The notes under the pieces: model-generated
Database searches by the model: none
The model's input: only the letters and a program-made list of their open reading frames with translations
Told to the model about the DNA's origin: nothing
Source of the DNA: Halalkalirubrum salinum
Lineage (GTDB): Archaea; Halobacteriota; Halobacteria; Halobacteriales; Haloferacaceae
Length of the DNA stretch: 55,842 bases
Reading direction: 5' to 3'
Assembly: GCF_005543295.1 (NCBI RefSeq)
Contig: NZ_SRSG01000029.1
Coordinates: 1 to 55,842 of the forward strand
Translations under genes and position numbers: made by a program
In this document: positions 34,960 to 42,317 of the stretch, piece after piece
How positions within the stretch are numbered: position 1 is the stretch's first letter
Layout of the letters: the number at the start of each line of letters is the position of its first letter

Positions 34960-35044
34960 GCCGAGGTAGCCTAGCCTGGCCAAGGCGGTAGATTCGAAAT
35001 CTACTGTCCATTCGGACACGTGAGTTCAAATCTCACCCTCGGCG
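34960..35044 (+). tRNA. tRNA-Ser (anticodon CGA)
   Basis: 85 bases. Acceptor arms GCCGAGG and CCTCGGC pair fully, with discriminator G. The anticodon stem GTAGA/TCTAC encloses TTCGAAA, giving anticodon CGA (codon UCG). A long variable arm (TGTCCATTCGGACAC) is typical of serine tRNAs. The T arm is GTGAG-TTCAAAT-CTCAC. No CCA is encoded and no intron is seen. The last 21 bases are repeated three times downstream. Confidence 0.95.
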
Positions 35045-35413
35045 CTTCTGCCGCGAACACTACTCCGAGATCCCTCTGGGGATCTCGGACCCGTGAGCGG
35101 CTGTGCGTGAGCCGTGAGATTTGAACCAAGGAGCGGAGCGACTGCGGTTCAAATCTCACCCTCGGCGTTTTTATCGTAAACATCACTCTGAGATTCCTCT
35201 GTGAATTTCGGATCCGTGAGTGGTTGTGCGTGAGCCGTGAGATTTGAATCAAGGAGCGAAGCGACTGCGGTTCAAATCTCACCCTCGGCGTTTTTATCGT
35301 AAACATCACTCTGAGATTCCTCTGTGAATTTCGGATCCGTGAGTGGTTGTGCGTGAGCCGTGAGATTTGAATCAAGGAGCGAAGCGACTACGGTTCAAAT
35401 CTCACTCTCGGCG
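35045..35413. repeat. Three tandem 123-bp units, each ending in a tRNA-Ser 3' end
   Basis: Starting directly after the tRNA, units occupy 35045-35167, 35168-35290 and 35291-35413. Each ends with a copy of the last 21 bases of the tRNA (GTTCAAATCTCACCCTCGGC plus G): exact in units 1 and 2, one mismatch in unit 3. Units 2 and 3 differ at two positions only; unit 1 is more diverged. Each unit also has GTGAGATTTGAA, the reverse complement of TTCAAATCTCAC, giving a 12-bp hairpin with a 22-base loop. GTTTTT follows units 1, 2 and 3. This array accounts for the 399-base stretch without a gene. Confidence 0.95.
35167..35172 (+). terminator. First T-tract after tRNA-Ser
   Basis: GTTTTT directly follows the hairpin of repeat unit 1. 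The same tract recurs at 35290 and 35413. The tRNA itself is followed by CTTCTGCC, so this is the first plausible archaeal terminator for its transcript, implying a trailer that includes unit 1. Confidence 0.4.
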
Positions 35414-35443
35414 TTTTTATCGCCGATCGAACCCAGTGTGATG

Positions 35444-36205
35444 TTATTTGTCCTTCTTTTCGTTGTCCGCTGCATCGCTATCTGACTCGTCGTCTCCCTC
35501 GTTCTCTTCGTCGCCATCTGACAGCGTATCGGTCGTGTCTGAGTCTGATTCCTTCCCTTCGATCGCCTTTCGCGCCTCCGCGGCGACCGCCTCTTTTACC
35601 TGCCGGCCGACGGCATTTTCGACCTCTGTGCTCACCGACTCACCAATCTGATTCGTCACCTCGTCGCTTACGATCCGCCCGACTTGGTCGGCCACCCCTG
35701 TTATTTCGTTGCTCATAGTGTCCTCGACAGACTTGCGGACCTGCTTTTCGACGGTATCTTCGACCGTCTTCTCAACCGAATCGCCGACTGATTTCTCCAC
35801 CTCCTTTTCGACGGTATCTTCGACCGTTTTTTCGACGGTATCTTTCACCGTCTTTTCGACCGAATCCTCGACCGATTTCTCGACTTCTTTGCTAACGGTA
35901 TCTTCGACCGTCTTTTCGACCGAGTCACCGACTGTTTTTTTGACTTCCTTGCTAACGGTATCCTCAACCGATTTCTCGACCTCCTTGCGAACCGAATCAC
36001 CAACCGTCCTTTCGACCTCACGTGTCATCCAGTCGGGGTCGAACCGCATCATCTTCCAGGCGATATGGATAACGTACGACACGAGAACCCCGATTCCGAA
36101 GGCGATCCCTGTGATCGTTCCGACGGCAAGCATGAGTACGACGGCGACGAAAATCAAGGCCCCATACAACAGATCGACGATGAAATCGACACGATTTGGC
36201 GTCAT
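35444..36205 (-). CDS. Membrane-anchored protein with valine every fourth residue
   Basis: 253 residues. Hydrophobic helices at about 8-28 and 30-48 anchor it. From residue 64 to 170 every fourth residue is Val (25 times, then Met and Ile), as in VEKTVEDTVSKEVEKSV. After one 3-residue step the pattern resumes to residue 218 with Val, Ile or Ala. The spacer triplets are charged or polar (EKT, EDT, EKS, GDS). The last 35 residues are extremely acidic. This is a strict tetrad repeat of about 39 units, unlike a heptad coiled coil. I do not recognise a family. It converges on the tRNA-Ser array. Confidence 0.8.
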   Translation of the reverse strand: MTPNRVDFIVDLLYGALIFVAVVLMLAVGTITGIAFGIGVLVSYVIHIAWKMMRFDPDWMTREVERTVGDSVRKEVEKSVEDTVSKEVKKTVGDSVEKTVEDTVSKEVEKSVEDSVEKTVKDTVEKTVEDTVEKEVEKSVGDSVEKTVEDTVEKQVRKSVEDTMSNEITGVADQVGRIVSDEVTNQIGESVSTEVENAVGRQVKEAVAAEARKAIEGKESDSDTTDTLSDGDEENEGDDESDSDAADNEKKDK

Positions 36206-36315
36206 CGAGCGAACTCACCGCTGTTTACGATAGATTGCTGCATATCCTGACTCTCGTCGCCCGGACGGGAATATCCGTCCATTCGGCTGGGCGCCTCCGG
36301 TGTTCGGCTACCTGG

Positions 36316-36633
36316 CTACTCGATCGGCAACCCAGACTGGGCGGATTGATCGCCGCCGCGGAGCCGTCGTCGCCGCTTGTCGTAGGCGCGCTCGAGCTGT
36401 TCGACAGCGCCGCGGGTGTTTCGCGAGAGGAGATAGCCGTCGACGTCCGATCGGTCCGCTGGATGGGCGGCCTGGATCCACACGCGATCGCGCGTCGAGG
36501 AAACAAACTCCTCGGCCCATGTTTCGGCGGCCTGCCGACTCTCGAAGGTGTGTGTCGACCCCTCGCGGTTTACTACCTCGCCGACGTTCGGGTTTCGCTT
36601 TCGGGCCGAGGGTTTGATATCGACGACGAACAC
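36316..36633 (-). CDS. Small conserved haloarchaeal protein (DUF8081-like)
   Basis: 105 residues if the GTG giving VFVVDIKPSARKRNPNVG is the start. An ATG exists 37 codons upstream but would overlap leuA by 47 bases and add residues without family resemblance. The segments KPSARKRNPNVGEVVN, RVWIQAAHPADRSDVDGYL and a charged C-terminal helix are characteristic of a small haloarchaeal family (DUF8081, from memory). The protein is soluble and its function unknown. It follows leuA on the same strand with 64 bases between. The frame's true start should be tested. Confidence 0.65.
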   Translation of the reverse strand: MFVVDIKPSARKRNPNVGEVVNREGSTHTFESRQAAETWAEEFVSSTRDRVWIQAAHPADRSDVDGYLLSRNTRGAVEQLERAYDKRRRRLRGGDQSAQSGLPIE

Positions 36634-36697
36634 GTCAGCGCGTTCGACCGGCTGAATAAAATACGCTCCGAATTTCAAACCAGCCGTTCGCTCTCGT

Positions 36698-38260
36698 TCA
36701 GTCGTCGGCTGGCCCGGGAACCGGTTCCTCAGGTGGTGCGGCAACGAGGAGTCGATCGAGCGCGTTGACCATCGCGGTCACACTCGCCTGCGTGATGTCT
36801 GCCTCCGAGGCGGCGACAGACACCGTGTGATCGCCGCGGGACATCTCGACCTCGACGGTGACGACCGCGTCTGTCCCACCAGTGATTGCGTCGACGTGGT
36901 AGGACTCTAAGTCAGCGTGTGCACGCTGGCCTAGCGCTGTCCGCACCGCCTTCAGGGCAGCGTCGACCGGCCCAGATCCGGTGCCTGAGGCGACATGTTC
37001 CTCGTCGCCGACCCGGAGCTTCACGCTCGCGGTCGGGACGTTGGTGCCGCTGATCGCCGAAAACTCGATGAGTTCGACGTAGCGATCGCGATCGCGACCC
37101 TGGACGTCTTCGGCGATTGCCAACAGGTCGGCGTCGGTGACGCGCTTGCCGCGATCGCCGAGGGCTTTGACGCGCTCGACGACAGCAGCGAGTTCCTCGT
37201 CGGTCACGTCGACGCCGTGTTCTGTCAGTGCGGCCTCGACACCCGCACGCCCGGCGTGTTTACCGAGCACGAGCCGGCGTTCGCGGCCGACGGTCTCTGG
37301 CGGGTACGGCTCGTACGTCGCCACGTCTTTCAACATGCCATCGGTGTGGATGCCGCTTTCATGGGTGAACGTGTTCTGGCCGATGACGGCCTTGTTCGGT
37401 GCGAGCGGAATGCCCGTGTTTCGGGCGACCGTTGTTGCGAGCTCGTAGACGGCTTCGAGTTCGAGCGTTTCGATCCCGTAGCCGTGGCTGAGTGCGATTG
37501 CAACCTCCTCGAGGGCGACGTTGCCGGCACGCTCGCCAATACCGTTGATCGTGCCGTGGACCATATTTGCACCGGCCGAGAGCCCGGCGTGGGCGTTCGC
37601 CACTGCGAGTCCAAGGTCGTCGTGGGTGTGAACGCTCGTGGGTCCGAGTTCTGTGAGCCGTGAGACGGTCCGGTAGGTTGCCTCTGGCGTGGTGTGGCCG
37701 ACTGTGTCCGCAAAGCAGATCCGATCGGCACCCGCCTCAAGCCCCGATCCGAGCAGTTCGACCAGATAGTCTGGATCCGCCCGTGAGCCGTCTTCGCCGA
37801 GGAACTCGACCCAGAGGCCGTGATCCTTCGCGTAGTCGATCAGCTCTGCAGAGCGATCGATCACCGCCTCGTGGGTCGTTCCGACCTTGGTCTCGATGTG
37901 GCGATCCGAGGACGGAACCACGAGTGTGATGCCATCGACGTCGCACGCAAGCGCGTCGTCGATATCAGATTGCACACCACGGGCGAAACTTGTGACTCTC
38001 GCCTCAAGCCCGAGATCAGTAACTGCGCGGATGCAGTTTCGCTCGCCTTCGCTGGTGCAGGCGCTACCGGCCTCGATGACCGACATACCCGCCGCGTCGA
38101 GCGCCTGGGCGATCTCAATTTTCTCCTCAGGGGTGAGAGAAACGCCCGGGGCCTGTTCGCCGTCACGAAGCGTCGTGTCAAGCAGCTGTACGTCGTCGAC
38201 TGGGAGTGGGTGGTTATCGGGGGAAGACCCCAATAAATCGATCACGAGACATATATTCAT
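36698..38260 (-). CDS. 2-isopropylmalate synthase or (R)-citramalate synthase
   Basis: 520 residues from [13 protein letters not shown] box TTTTAGTAG lies about 29 bases before this ATG; an upstream ATG would add 16 residues. The TIM-barrel opens with [17 protein letters not shown], and the metal-binding histidines appear in [27 protein letters not shown] and the C-terminal LeuA allosteric domain (from about 390, [20 protein letters not shown]) follow. It condenses acetyl-CoA with 2-oxoisovalerate (leucine) or pyruvate (isoleucine via citramalate). The gene stands alone instead of in an ilv-leu operon, so specificity cannot be decided here. Confidence 0.9.
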   Translation of the reverse strand: MNICLVIDLLGSSPDNHPLPVDDVQLLDTTLRDGEQAPGVSLTPEEKIEIAQALDAAGMSVIEAGSACTSEGERNCIRAVTDLGLEARVTSFARGVQSDIDDALACDVDGITLVVPSSDRHIETKVGTTHEAVIDRSAELIDYAKDHGLWVEFLGEDGSRADPDYLVELLGSGLEAGADRICFADTVGHTTPEATYRTVSRLTELGPTSVHTHDDLGLAVANAHAGLSAGANMVHGTINGIGERAGNVALEEVAIALSHGYGIETLELEAVYELATTVARNTGIPLAPNKAVIGQNTFTHESGIHTDGMLKDVATYEPYPPETVGRERRLVLGKHAGRAGVEAALTEHGVDVTDEELAAVVERVKALGDRGKRVTDADLLAIAEDVQGRDRDRYVELIEFSAISGTNVPTASVKLRVGDEEHVASGTGSGPVDAALKAVRTALGQRAHADLESYHVDAITGGTDAVVTVEVEMSRGDHTVSVAASEADITQASVTAMVNALDRLLVAAPPEEPVPGPADD

Positions 38261-38387
38261 TCGAGACTCAGTAGCTCGATCTACTAAAAGGAGCGGCTTC
38301 TCAGCCATATCTGCCGACTACATGGATCAAACGGACGATGGCGATAAAATCGTAGGTATCGACACCGATTCGGCTTCTTTTCGGCGA

Positions 38388-38738
38388 TTAATCGACAATC
38401 TCGATCGAATCGCCCGGTTCAACCGATTCAGCCGCCCCAGCTGGGAGTTCGATGATCGTGTCCGCACGGGCTTTTCCACGGCCGATCCATGGCCGGAGCT
38501 GTTTGACATGGGTCACCTCACCGTCGACAAGCCAGACCGCGTCGATCGCAAACGGAACGAACACCATGTGGAGGTCCCGACGCTTCAGCCCGTCAAACCG
38601 AAAGACGAGCGCGTATTCCTCAGGAACTGATCGACGAAACATCAACCCGCGCGCCTGGCTGAGGAACGAATCCGCAACCTCGCCGGTCGTCGCGATCGGC
38701 TCGCGGTTGCCATCGCTGTCTCGGTGGACGATCTTCAC
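38388..38738 (-). CDS. DUF192 family protein
   Basis: 116 residues from a GTG start. The DUF192 core is present: SQARGLMFRRSVPEEYALVF, HMVFVPFAIDAVWLVDGEV and the closing IIELPAG-AAESVEPGDSIEI. The family is a small beta-barrel found in all domains, with uncertain function. There is no signal peptide, so it should be cytoplasmic. Its upstream region contains the 27-bp tandem repeat shared with the divergent HNH-like gene. Confidence 0.9.
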   Translation of the reverse strand: MKIVHRDSDGNREPIATTGEVADSFLSQARGLMFRRSVPEEYALVFRFDGLKRRDLHMVFVPFAIDAVWLVDGEVTHVKQLRPWIGRGKARADTIIELPAGAAESVEPGDSIEIVD

Positions 38739-38784
38739 GAATTGCCACAGGCTGTCTGGAATGATAGGCGTACGGGTTTCGATC

Positions 38785-38880
38785 GTGTCGATCGTGCCGG
38801 TTGTGTCGGTCGTGTCGATCGTGCCGGTTGTGTCGGTCGTGTCGATCGTGCCGGTTGTGTCGGTCGTGTCGATCGGTTCG
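38785..38880. repeat. Three and a half tandem 27-bp units
   Basis: Units starting GTGTCGATCGTGCCGGTTGT lie at 38785, 38812 and 38839, with a partial fourth from 38866. The copies are identical. The array fills the gap between two divergent genes (DUF192 and the HNH-like protein). It is open in several frames, but the start of the HNH-like gene lies beyond it. Confidence 0.9.
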
Positions 38881-38960
38881 AGAGCGGCGGAGAGCGATCG
38901 CCGTCGTATTCATGCTCCGAGTGCCGCAGCATATATTCGGGCAGGTGTGCTACGGCAGGT

Positions 38961-39500
38961 ATGGCACAGACGCCGAACGGGACGCCGGTCGGTGTAGACG
39001 ACCCCTACGAGGTCGCGGGACACTGCGACCACCTCACTGACGACGGACGCTGTCGATTCGCGCTGGAGTACGCCGGAGCCGATCCGTCGTTCGCGGCCGA
39101 TCGTGCGGCCGACGAGTTCCGGTGTCACGTCGGCGAGTCCGGCGACTGGCGGGCGTGTCCGAAGTACCGCTGGACGACTGACGAGAGCGAGTGCGTTCGG
39201 TGTGGGCTCGAAGAGATTCGGATCGCCCACGAGGCCGACCGCCCCCTGATCGAAGAACACCATCTCTCCTATGGCAGCGGCTCGGACCACCCCGAGAGCG
39301 ATGACCCAACCCACGAGCTAACTGTTTCGCTCTGCCGGTGGTGTCACGGGAAGGTTCACAATAGCTTCGCTCGGATCGACGACGATGCGTCTCCGGACCT
39401 GGAGGCGATCGCCGAACGGGAAGCGCGGCGATCGAAAGAACAGACAGAGTTCGGATTTGACTCAGCGCTCGATCGGTACGGCGAACCGAGCGATCAGTGA
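38961..39500 (+). CDS. HNH-like zinc protein, DUF7097-like
   Basis: 179 residues from MAQTPNGTPVGVDDPYEVAG. The frame is open upstream through the 27-bp repeats, but homologous proteins start near this Met. Cysteines in HCDHLTDDGRC, FRCHVG, CPKYR and CVRCGLEE suggest zinc sites. An HNH-like core follows: EEHHLSY, then SLCRWCHGKVHNSF. The pattern matches a haloarchaeal family (DUF7097, from memory). Nuclease activity is possible but undemonstrated. It converges on the HAH_0734 gene with adjoining stops. Confidence 0.8.
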   Translation: MAQTPNGTPVGVDDPYEVAGHCDHLTDDGRCRFALEYAGADPSFAADRAADEFRCHVGESGDWRACPKYRWTTDESECVRCGLEEIRIAHEADRPLIEEHHLSYGSGSDHPESDDPTHELTVSLCRWCHGKVHNSFARIDDDASPDLEAIAEREARRSKEQTEFGFDSALDRYGEPSDQ

Positions 39501-39767
39501 TCAGACAGACAGCTCGTTGCGGGCCTGCACCACGTCGAGTGCCGCAGCGTCGATCGTCTCGACCTCGAGGAAATGCGGAACGTATTCGCGTTTTTGGAAG
39601 CTTTCGTACTCGTCTTCGGTGCCGATCGTACACCACAGTTGGACCTCGTCAGGGCCGTGCCAGTCGCCCTGTCGTTGGATGGAAAAACAGATCTGTTCGG
39701 TCCCATCGTAGTTGATAATCGCTCCCTTGCGAATACCGGGATCCCCTCTCACGATGAGGTGTTGCAT
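39501..39767 (-). CDS. HAH_0734 family protein
   Basis: 88 residues from MQHLIVRGDPGIRKGAIINY. Conserved features are DGTEQICFSIQRQGDWHGPD and EYVPHFLEVETI. The family is small, soluble and restricted to haloarchaea; its function is unknown. It is divergent from the L44e gene, with the 134-base gap holding both promoters. Confidence 0.88.
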   Translation of the reverse strand: MQHLIVRGDPGIRKGAIINYDGTEQICFSIQRQGDWHGPDEVQLWCTIGTEDEYESFQKREYVPHFLEVETIDAAALDVVQARNELSV

Positions 39768-39860
39768 GAGCGGTGGTTCGGCAGGTCACCGCTTAACGGC
39801 TTCGATGCGGCGAGATCGGATCGACCCCCGATCGCTCGCGTCCGGAGCGAACCAAACGGG

Positions 39861-39868
39861 TTTTAACG
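39861..39868 (+). promoter_or_regulatory. TATA-like box of the L44e operon
   Basis: GGGTTTTAACG around this position lies about 35 bases upstream of the L44e start. It would drive the ribosomal protein and initiation factor genes that follow closely. Confidence 0.45.
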
Positions 39869-39901
39869 TCCGATGCCAAACCTCCGGCAAGGTAGATCGT
39901 T

Positions 39902-40186
39902 ATGCAGATGCCACGCCGACTGAATACGTATTGTCCGCACTGTAACTCCCATCAGGAACACGAGGTCGAAAAGGTCCGTACCGGCCGATCGACTGGGATG
40001 AAAAAAGTCCAGGACCGCCAGCGACGCCGCCAGACGTCGACGATCGGCAACTCCGGGAAGTTCTCGAAGGTCCCCGGCGGTGACAAGCCGACAAAGAAGA
40101 CGAACCTCAAGTACCGCTGCAGCGACTGTGGCAAGGCCCACATGCGAAAAGGATGGCGCGCCGGCCGTCTCGAATTCCAGGAGTAA
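39902..40186 (+). CDS. rpl44e: 50S ribosomal protein L44e
   Basis: 94 residues, start [15 protein letters not shown] as in other haloarchaea. Two zinc-binding CxxC pairs are present, CPHC near the N-terminus and CSDC near the C-terminus. The basic central part is typical ([34 protein letters not shown]). It binds the large subunit near the E site. It leads an operon with S27e (2 bases later) and aIF2-alpha. Confidence 0.98.
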   Translation: MQMPRRLNTYCPHCNSHQEHEVEKVRTGRSTGMKKVQDRQRRRQTSTIGNSGKFSKVPGGDKPTKKTNLKYRCSDCGKAHMRKGWRAGRLEFQE

Positions 40187-40188
40187 TC

Positions 40189-40362
40189 ATGCCAGGAGCA
40201 TACCTTCGCGTCAAATGTGGCGACTGTGAGAACGAACAGATCGTGTTCGAAAAGGCTGCAAGCCTCGTCGGCTGTGCGGTCTGCGGCACCACGCTCGCAA
40301 CCCCGACCGGCGGCAAGGCCGAGATCGAACACGAGATCGTCGAGACTGTCGAGGCACGATAA
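40189..40362 (+). CDS. rps27e: 30S ribosomal protein S27e
   Basis: 57 residues from MPGAYLRVKCGDCENEQ. The zinc ribbon consists of KCGDC and GCAVCGTTL, and the closing region is TGGKAEIEHEIVETVEAR. Length and motifs are normal. It is sandwiched between L44e and aIF2-alpha with gaps of 2 and 3 bases, so the three are one transcript. Confidence 0.98.
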   Translation: MPGAYLRVKCGDCENEQIVFEKAASLVGCAVCGTTLATPTGGKAEIEHEIVETVEAR

Positions 40363-40365
40363 CCG

Positions 40366-41166
40366 ATGAAGTACAGCGGCTGGCCCGAACCTGGCGACCT
40401 CGTGGTGGGGAAAGTCGACGAAATCGCCGACTTCGGCGTCTTTGTCGATCTCGAGGAGTACGAGGACAAGCGCGGGCTTGCCCACATCAGTGAGGTCGCC
40501 AGCGGCTGGATCAAGAACGTTCGCGATCACGTCCGAGAAGGACAGACTGTGGTTGCAAAGGTGTTAGAGGTCAACGAATCCTCCCAGCAGATCGACCTTT
40601 CGATCAAAGACGTCAACGAACACCAACACAAAGAGAAGATCCAGGAGTGGAAAAACGAACAGAAAGCAGACAACTGGATGCTGCTCGCCCTCGGCGAGGA
40701 CGTTGACGACGAGACCTACAGCGCCGTCGCGAACGCCATGCTCGCGGAGTACGAGACGATGTACGAGGCCTTCGAGGCGGCGGCGATCCACGGCACGGAA
40801 GCCCTCGAAGACACGGATCTCGACGACGAGGAGATCGAGGCGATCGTCTCGACTGCCCGCGAGAACGTCTCTGTGCCGTACGTGAATGTCACTGGCTACG
40901 TTGACCTGTCGATCGCGACCGGCGACGGCGTTGACGCGATCAAGGAGGCGCTACAGGCGGCGGAGGGCAACGGCGAAGTTCCAGACGAGGTCGAACTGTC
41001 GGTCTCGTACGTCGGCTCACCAGAGTACCGGATCACGGTCAAAGCGCCCGATTACAAGACCGCCGAGGCAGAACTCGAAGCCAGCGCCAAGCGCGCCGAG
41101 GAAGCGATCGAGACGATCGGCGGCGAGGGCGACTTCCACCGAGAACGACACGAAGACGACGAGTAA
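40366..41166 (+). CDS. aif2a: Translation initiation factor aIF2 subunit alpha
   Basis: 266 residues. The N-terminal S1/OB domain spans about residues 8-85 ([20 protein letters not shown], then [16 protein letters not shown]). It is followed by a helical domain and a C-terminal alpha/beta domain ([20 protein letters not shown] ... [17 protein letters not shown]). It is the RNA-binding subunit of the aIF2 heterotrimer that brings initiator tRNA to the small subunit. It is co-transcribed with L44e and S27e. Confidence 0.97.
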   Translation: MKYSGWPEPGDLVVGKVDEIADFGVFVDLEEYEDKRGLAHISEVASGWIKNVRDHVREGQTVVAKVLEVNESSQQIDLSIKDVNEHQHKEKIQEWKNEQKADNWMLLALGEDVDDETYSAVANAMLAEYETMYEAFEAAAIHGTEALEDTDLDDEEIEAIVSTARENVSVPYVNVTGYVDLSIATGDGVDAIKEALQAAEGNGEVPDEVELSVSYVGSPEYRITVKAPDYKTAEAELEASAKRAEEAIETIGGEGDFHRERHEDDE

Positions 41167-41199
41167 CCGTATCTGCCCCTGTGGCTCTCAACTATATTC

Positions 41200-41394
41200 A
41201 TGAAATCTGATATCCGAGTGTGCTCGGCGTGGCGCGATGCACACGATCGACCGGTGTACTCGCTCGGATCGACCTGCCCCGACTGTGGGGCGCCCACCGA
41301 AAACAGTGCGCCCGCACCATTTAGTCCGGAAGATTCCTACGGCGAATACCGGCGGACCCGAAAACAAAAACGCGCTCACGACGGCCGTGAGTAG
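41200..41394 (+). CDS. nop10: Nop10, H/ACA ribonucleoprotein component
   Basis: 64 residues, start MKSDIRVCSAWRDAHDRPVY. The zinc ribbon uses Cys8, absent a close second Cys, and CPDCG; the segment PAPFSPEDSYGEYRR is a signature of Nop10. The protein stabilises the Cbf5 pseudouridine synthase in H/ACA guide RNPs. It follows aIF2-alpha by 33 bases, a standard archaeal arrangement. In this copy only one CxxC pair is evident. Confidence 0.93.
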   Translation: MKSDIRVCSAWRDAHDRPVYSLGSTCPDCGAPTENSAPAPFSPEDSYGEYRRTRKQKRAHDGRE

Positions 41395-41479
41395 CCACGT
41401 ATTTTTCATCGGATAAAAAGCCCGATCGGATCGATCGGTTCCGACGGTATCTTATGCGGCGCACGCACGAGTACATAGC

Positions 41480-42247
41480 ATGGATTCGATCGATATCGAG
41501 TACGTCGAATCACCGGAGTTGGCGGAGCCGGTGTTGATCGAGGGATTGCCAGGCGTCGGTCACGTGGGGAAACTCGCCGCCGAGCACCTCCTCGAAGAGT
41601 TGGACAGCGAACTGGTCGCTCGACTCTACGCCGACGAGTTTCCGCCGCAAGTGGACATCGACGACGAAGGCATCGCCTCACTCACCTGCGCGTCGTTCCA
41701 CGCGGTATACACCGACGGAGACGGCCCGGATCTGCTGGTGTTGACCGGCGATCACCAGGCGTCGACGAACGACGGCCACTACCGGCTGACGGACGCAATC
41801 CTCGATGTTGCTGAGGAGTTTGGTTCCCAGCGAGCCTTCGCACTCGGTGGCGTTCCGACCGGCGAACTCGTCGAAGAGTACACCGTGTTGGGGGCGGTAA
41901 CGGCCGCAGAACAAAAGGCTGCGCTGGAGGACGCAGGCGTCGAGTTTCGTCCTGACGAGCCCGCCGGTGGGATCGTCGGCGTCAGCGGGCTGATCCTCGG
42001 ACTTGGAGGTCGTCGCGGCTTCGATTCGGTCTGTCTGATGGGTGAGACGAGCGGCTATCTCGTCGATCCGAAAAGCGCACAGGCAGTTCTTGAGGTCCTC
42101 CAGGAAATCCTCGACTTCGAGGTTGACTTCGGCTCGCTCGAAGATCGTGCAGAAGAGATGGAAGAGGTCGTCGGGAAGATCCGCGAGATGCAAGACCAAC
42201 AGCAGGCCCAACTGCCAACTGACGACGAACTCCGATATATCGGCTGA
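41480..42247 (+). CDS. PAC2 family proteasome assembly chaperone-like protein
   Basis: 255 residues. The PAC2 fold is recognised by PVLIEGLPGVGHVGKLAAEH at the N-terminus, DLLVLTGDHQAS, FALGGVPTGELVEEY and GLILGLGGRRGFDSVCLMGE. A C-terminal helix of about 45 residues is charged and probably coiled coil (DRAEEMEEVVGKIREMQDQQ). Archaeal members lie beside nop10 and aIF2-alpha as here. A role in proteasome assembly is inferred from the eukaryotic relative. Confidence 0.92.
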   Translation: MDSIDIEYVESPELAEPVLIEGLPGVGHVGKLAAEHLLEELDSELVARLYADEFPPQVDIDDEGIASLTCASFHAVYTDGDGPDLLVLTGDHQASTNDGHYRLTDAILDVAEEFGSQRAFALGGVPTGELVEEYTVLGAVTAAEQKAALEDAGVEFRPDEPAGGIVGVSGLILGLGGRRGFDSVCLMGETSGYLVDPKSAQAVLEVLQEILDFEVDFGSLEDRAEEMEEVVGKIREMQDQQQAQLPTDDELRYIG

Positions 42248-42283
42248 TCGCGCGCGGTTGTCGATCGGACCGCCGTAGCCGGC

Positions 42284-42292
42284 AAACATATA
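42284..42292 (+). promoter_or_regulatory. TATA-like box of the thiolase-DUF35 pair
   Basis: ACATATACC lies about 30 bases before the ATG at 42318. It is centred in a 70-base gap after the PAC2 gene. Confidence 0.45.
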
Positions 42293-42317
42293 CCCCTTCC
42301 ACGAGGACCGTCTGGGT

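Noticed and set aside
35001-35375. A 124-residue minus-strand frame with three 41-residue repeats over the tRNA array
   Set aside because: 123 bp is a multiple of three, so any open frame in one unit stays open in all. It overlaps the tRNA gene antisense and has no other support.
34960-35413. Integrated genetic element with att sites at the tRNA
   Set aside because: The tRNA 3'-end copies are only 123 bp apart and no integrase or mobile gene lies between or near them.
36196-36768. 190-residue plus-strand frame opposite the small DUF8081-like gene
   Set aside because: Antisense to a frame with recognisable family motifs and overlapping the leuA end; no own domain.
38724-38960. N-terminal extension of the HNH-like protein through the 27-bp repeats
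   Set aside because: The translated extension is a Cys/Arg repeat unlike the rest of the protein, and the Met at 38961 matches the family start.
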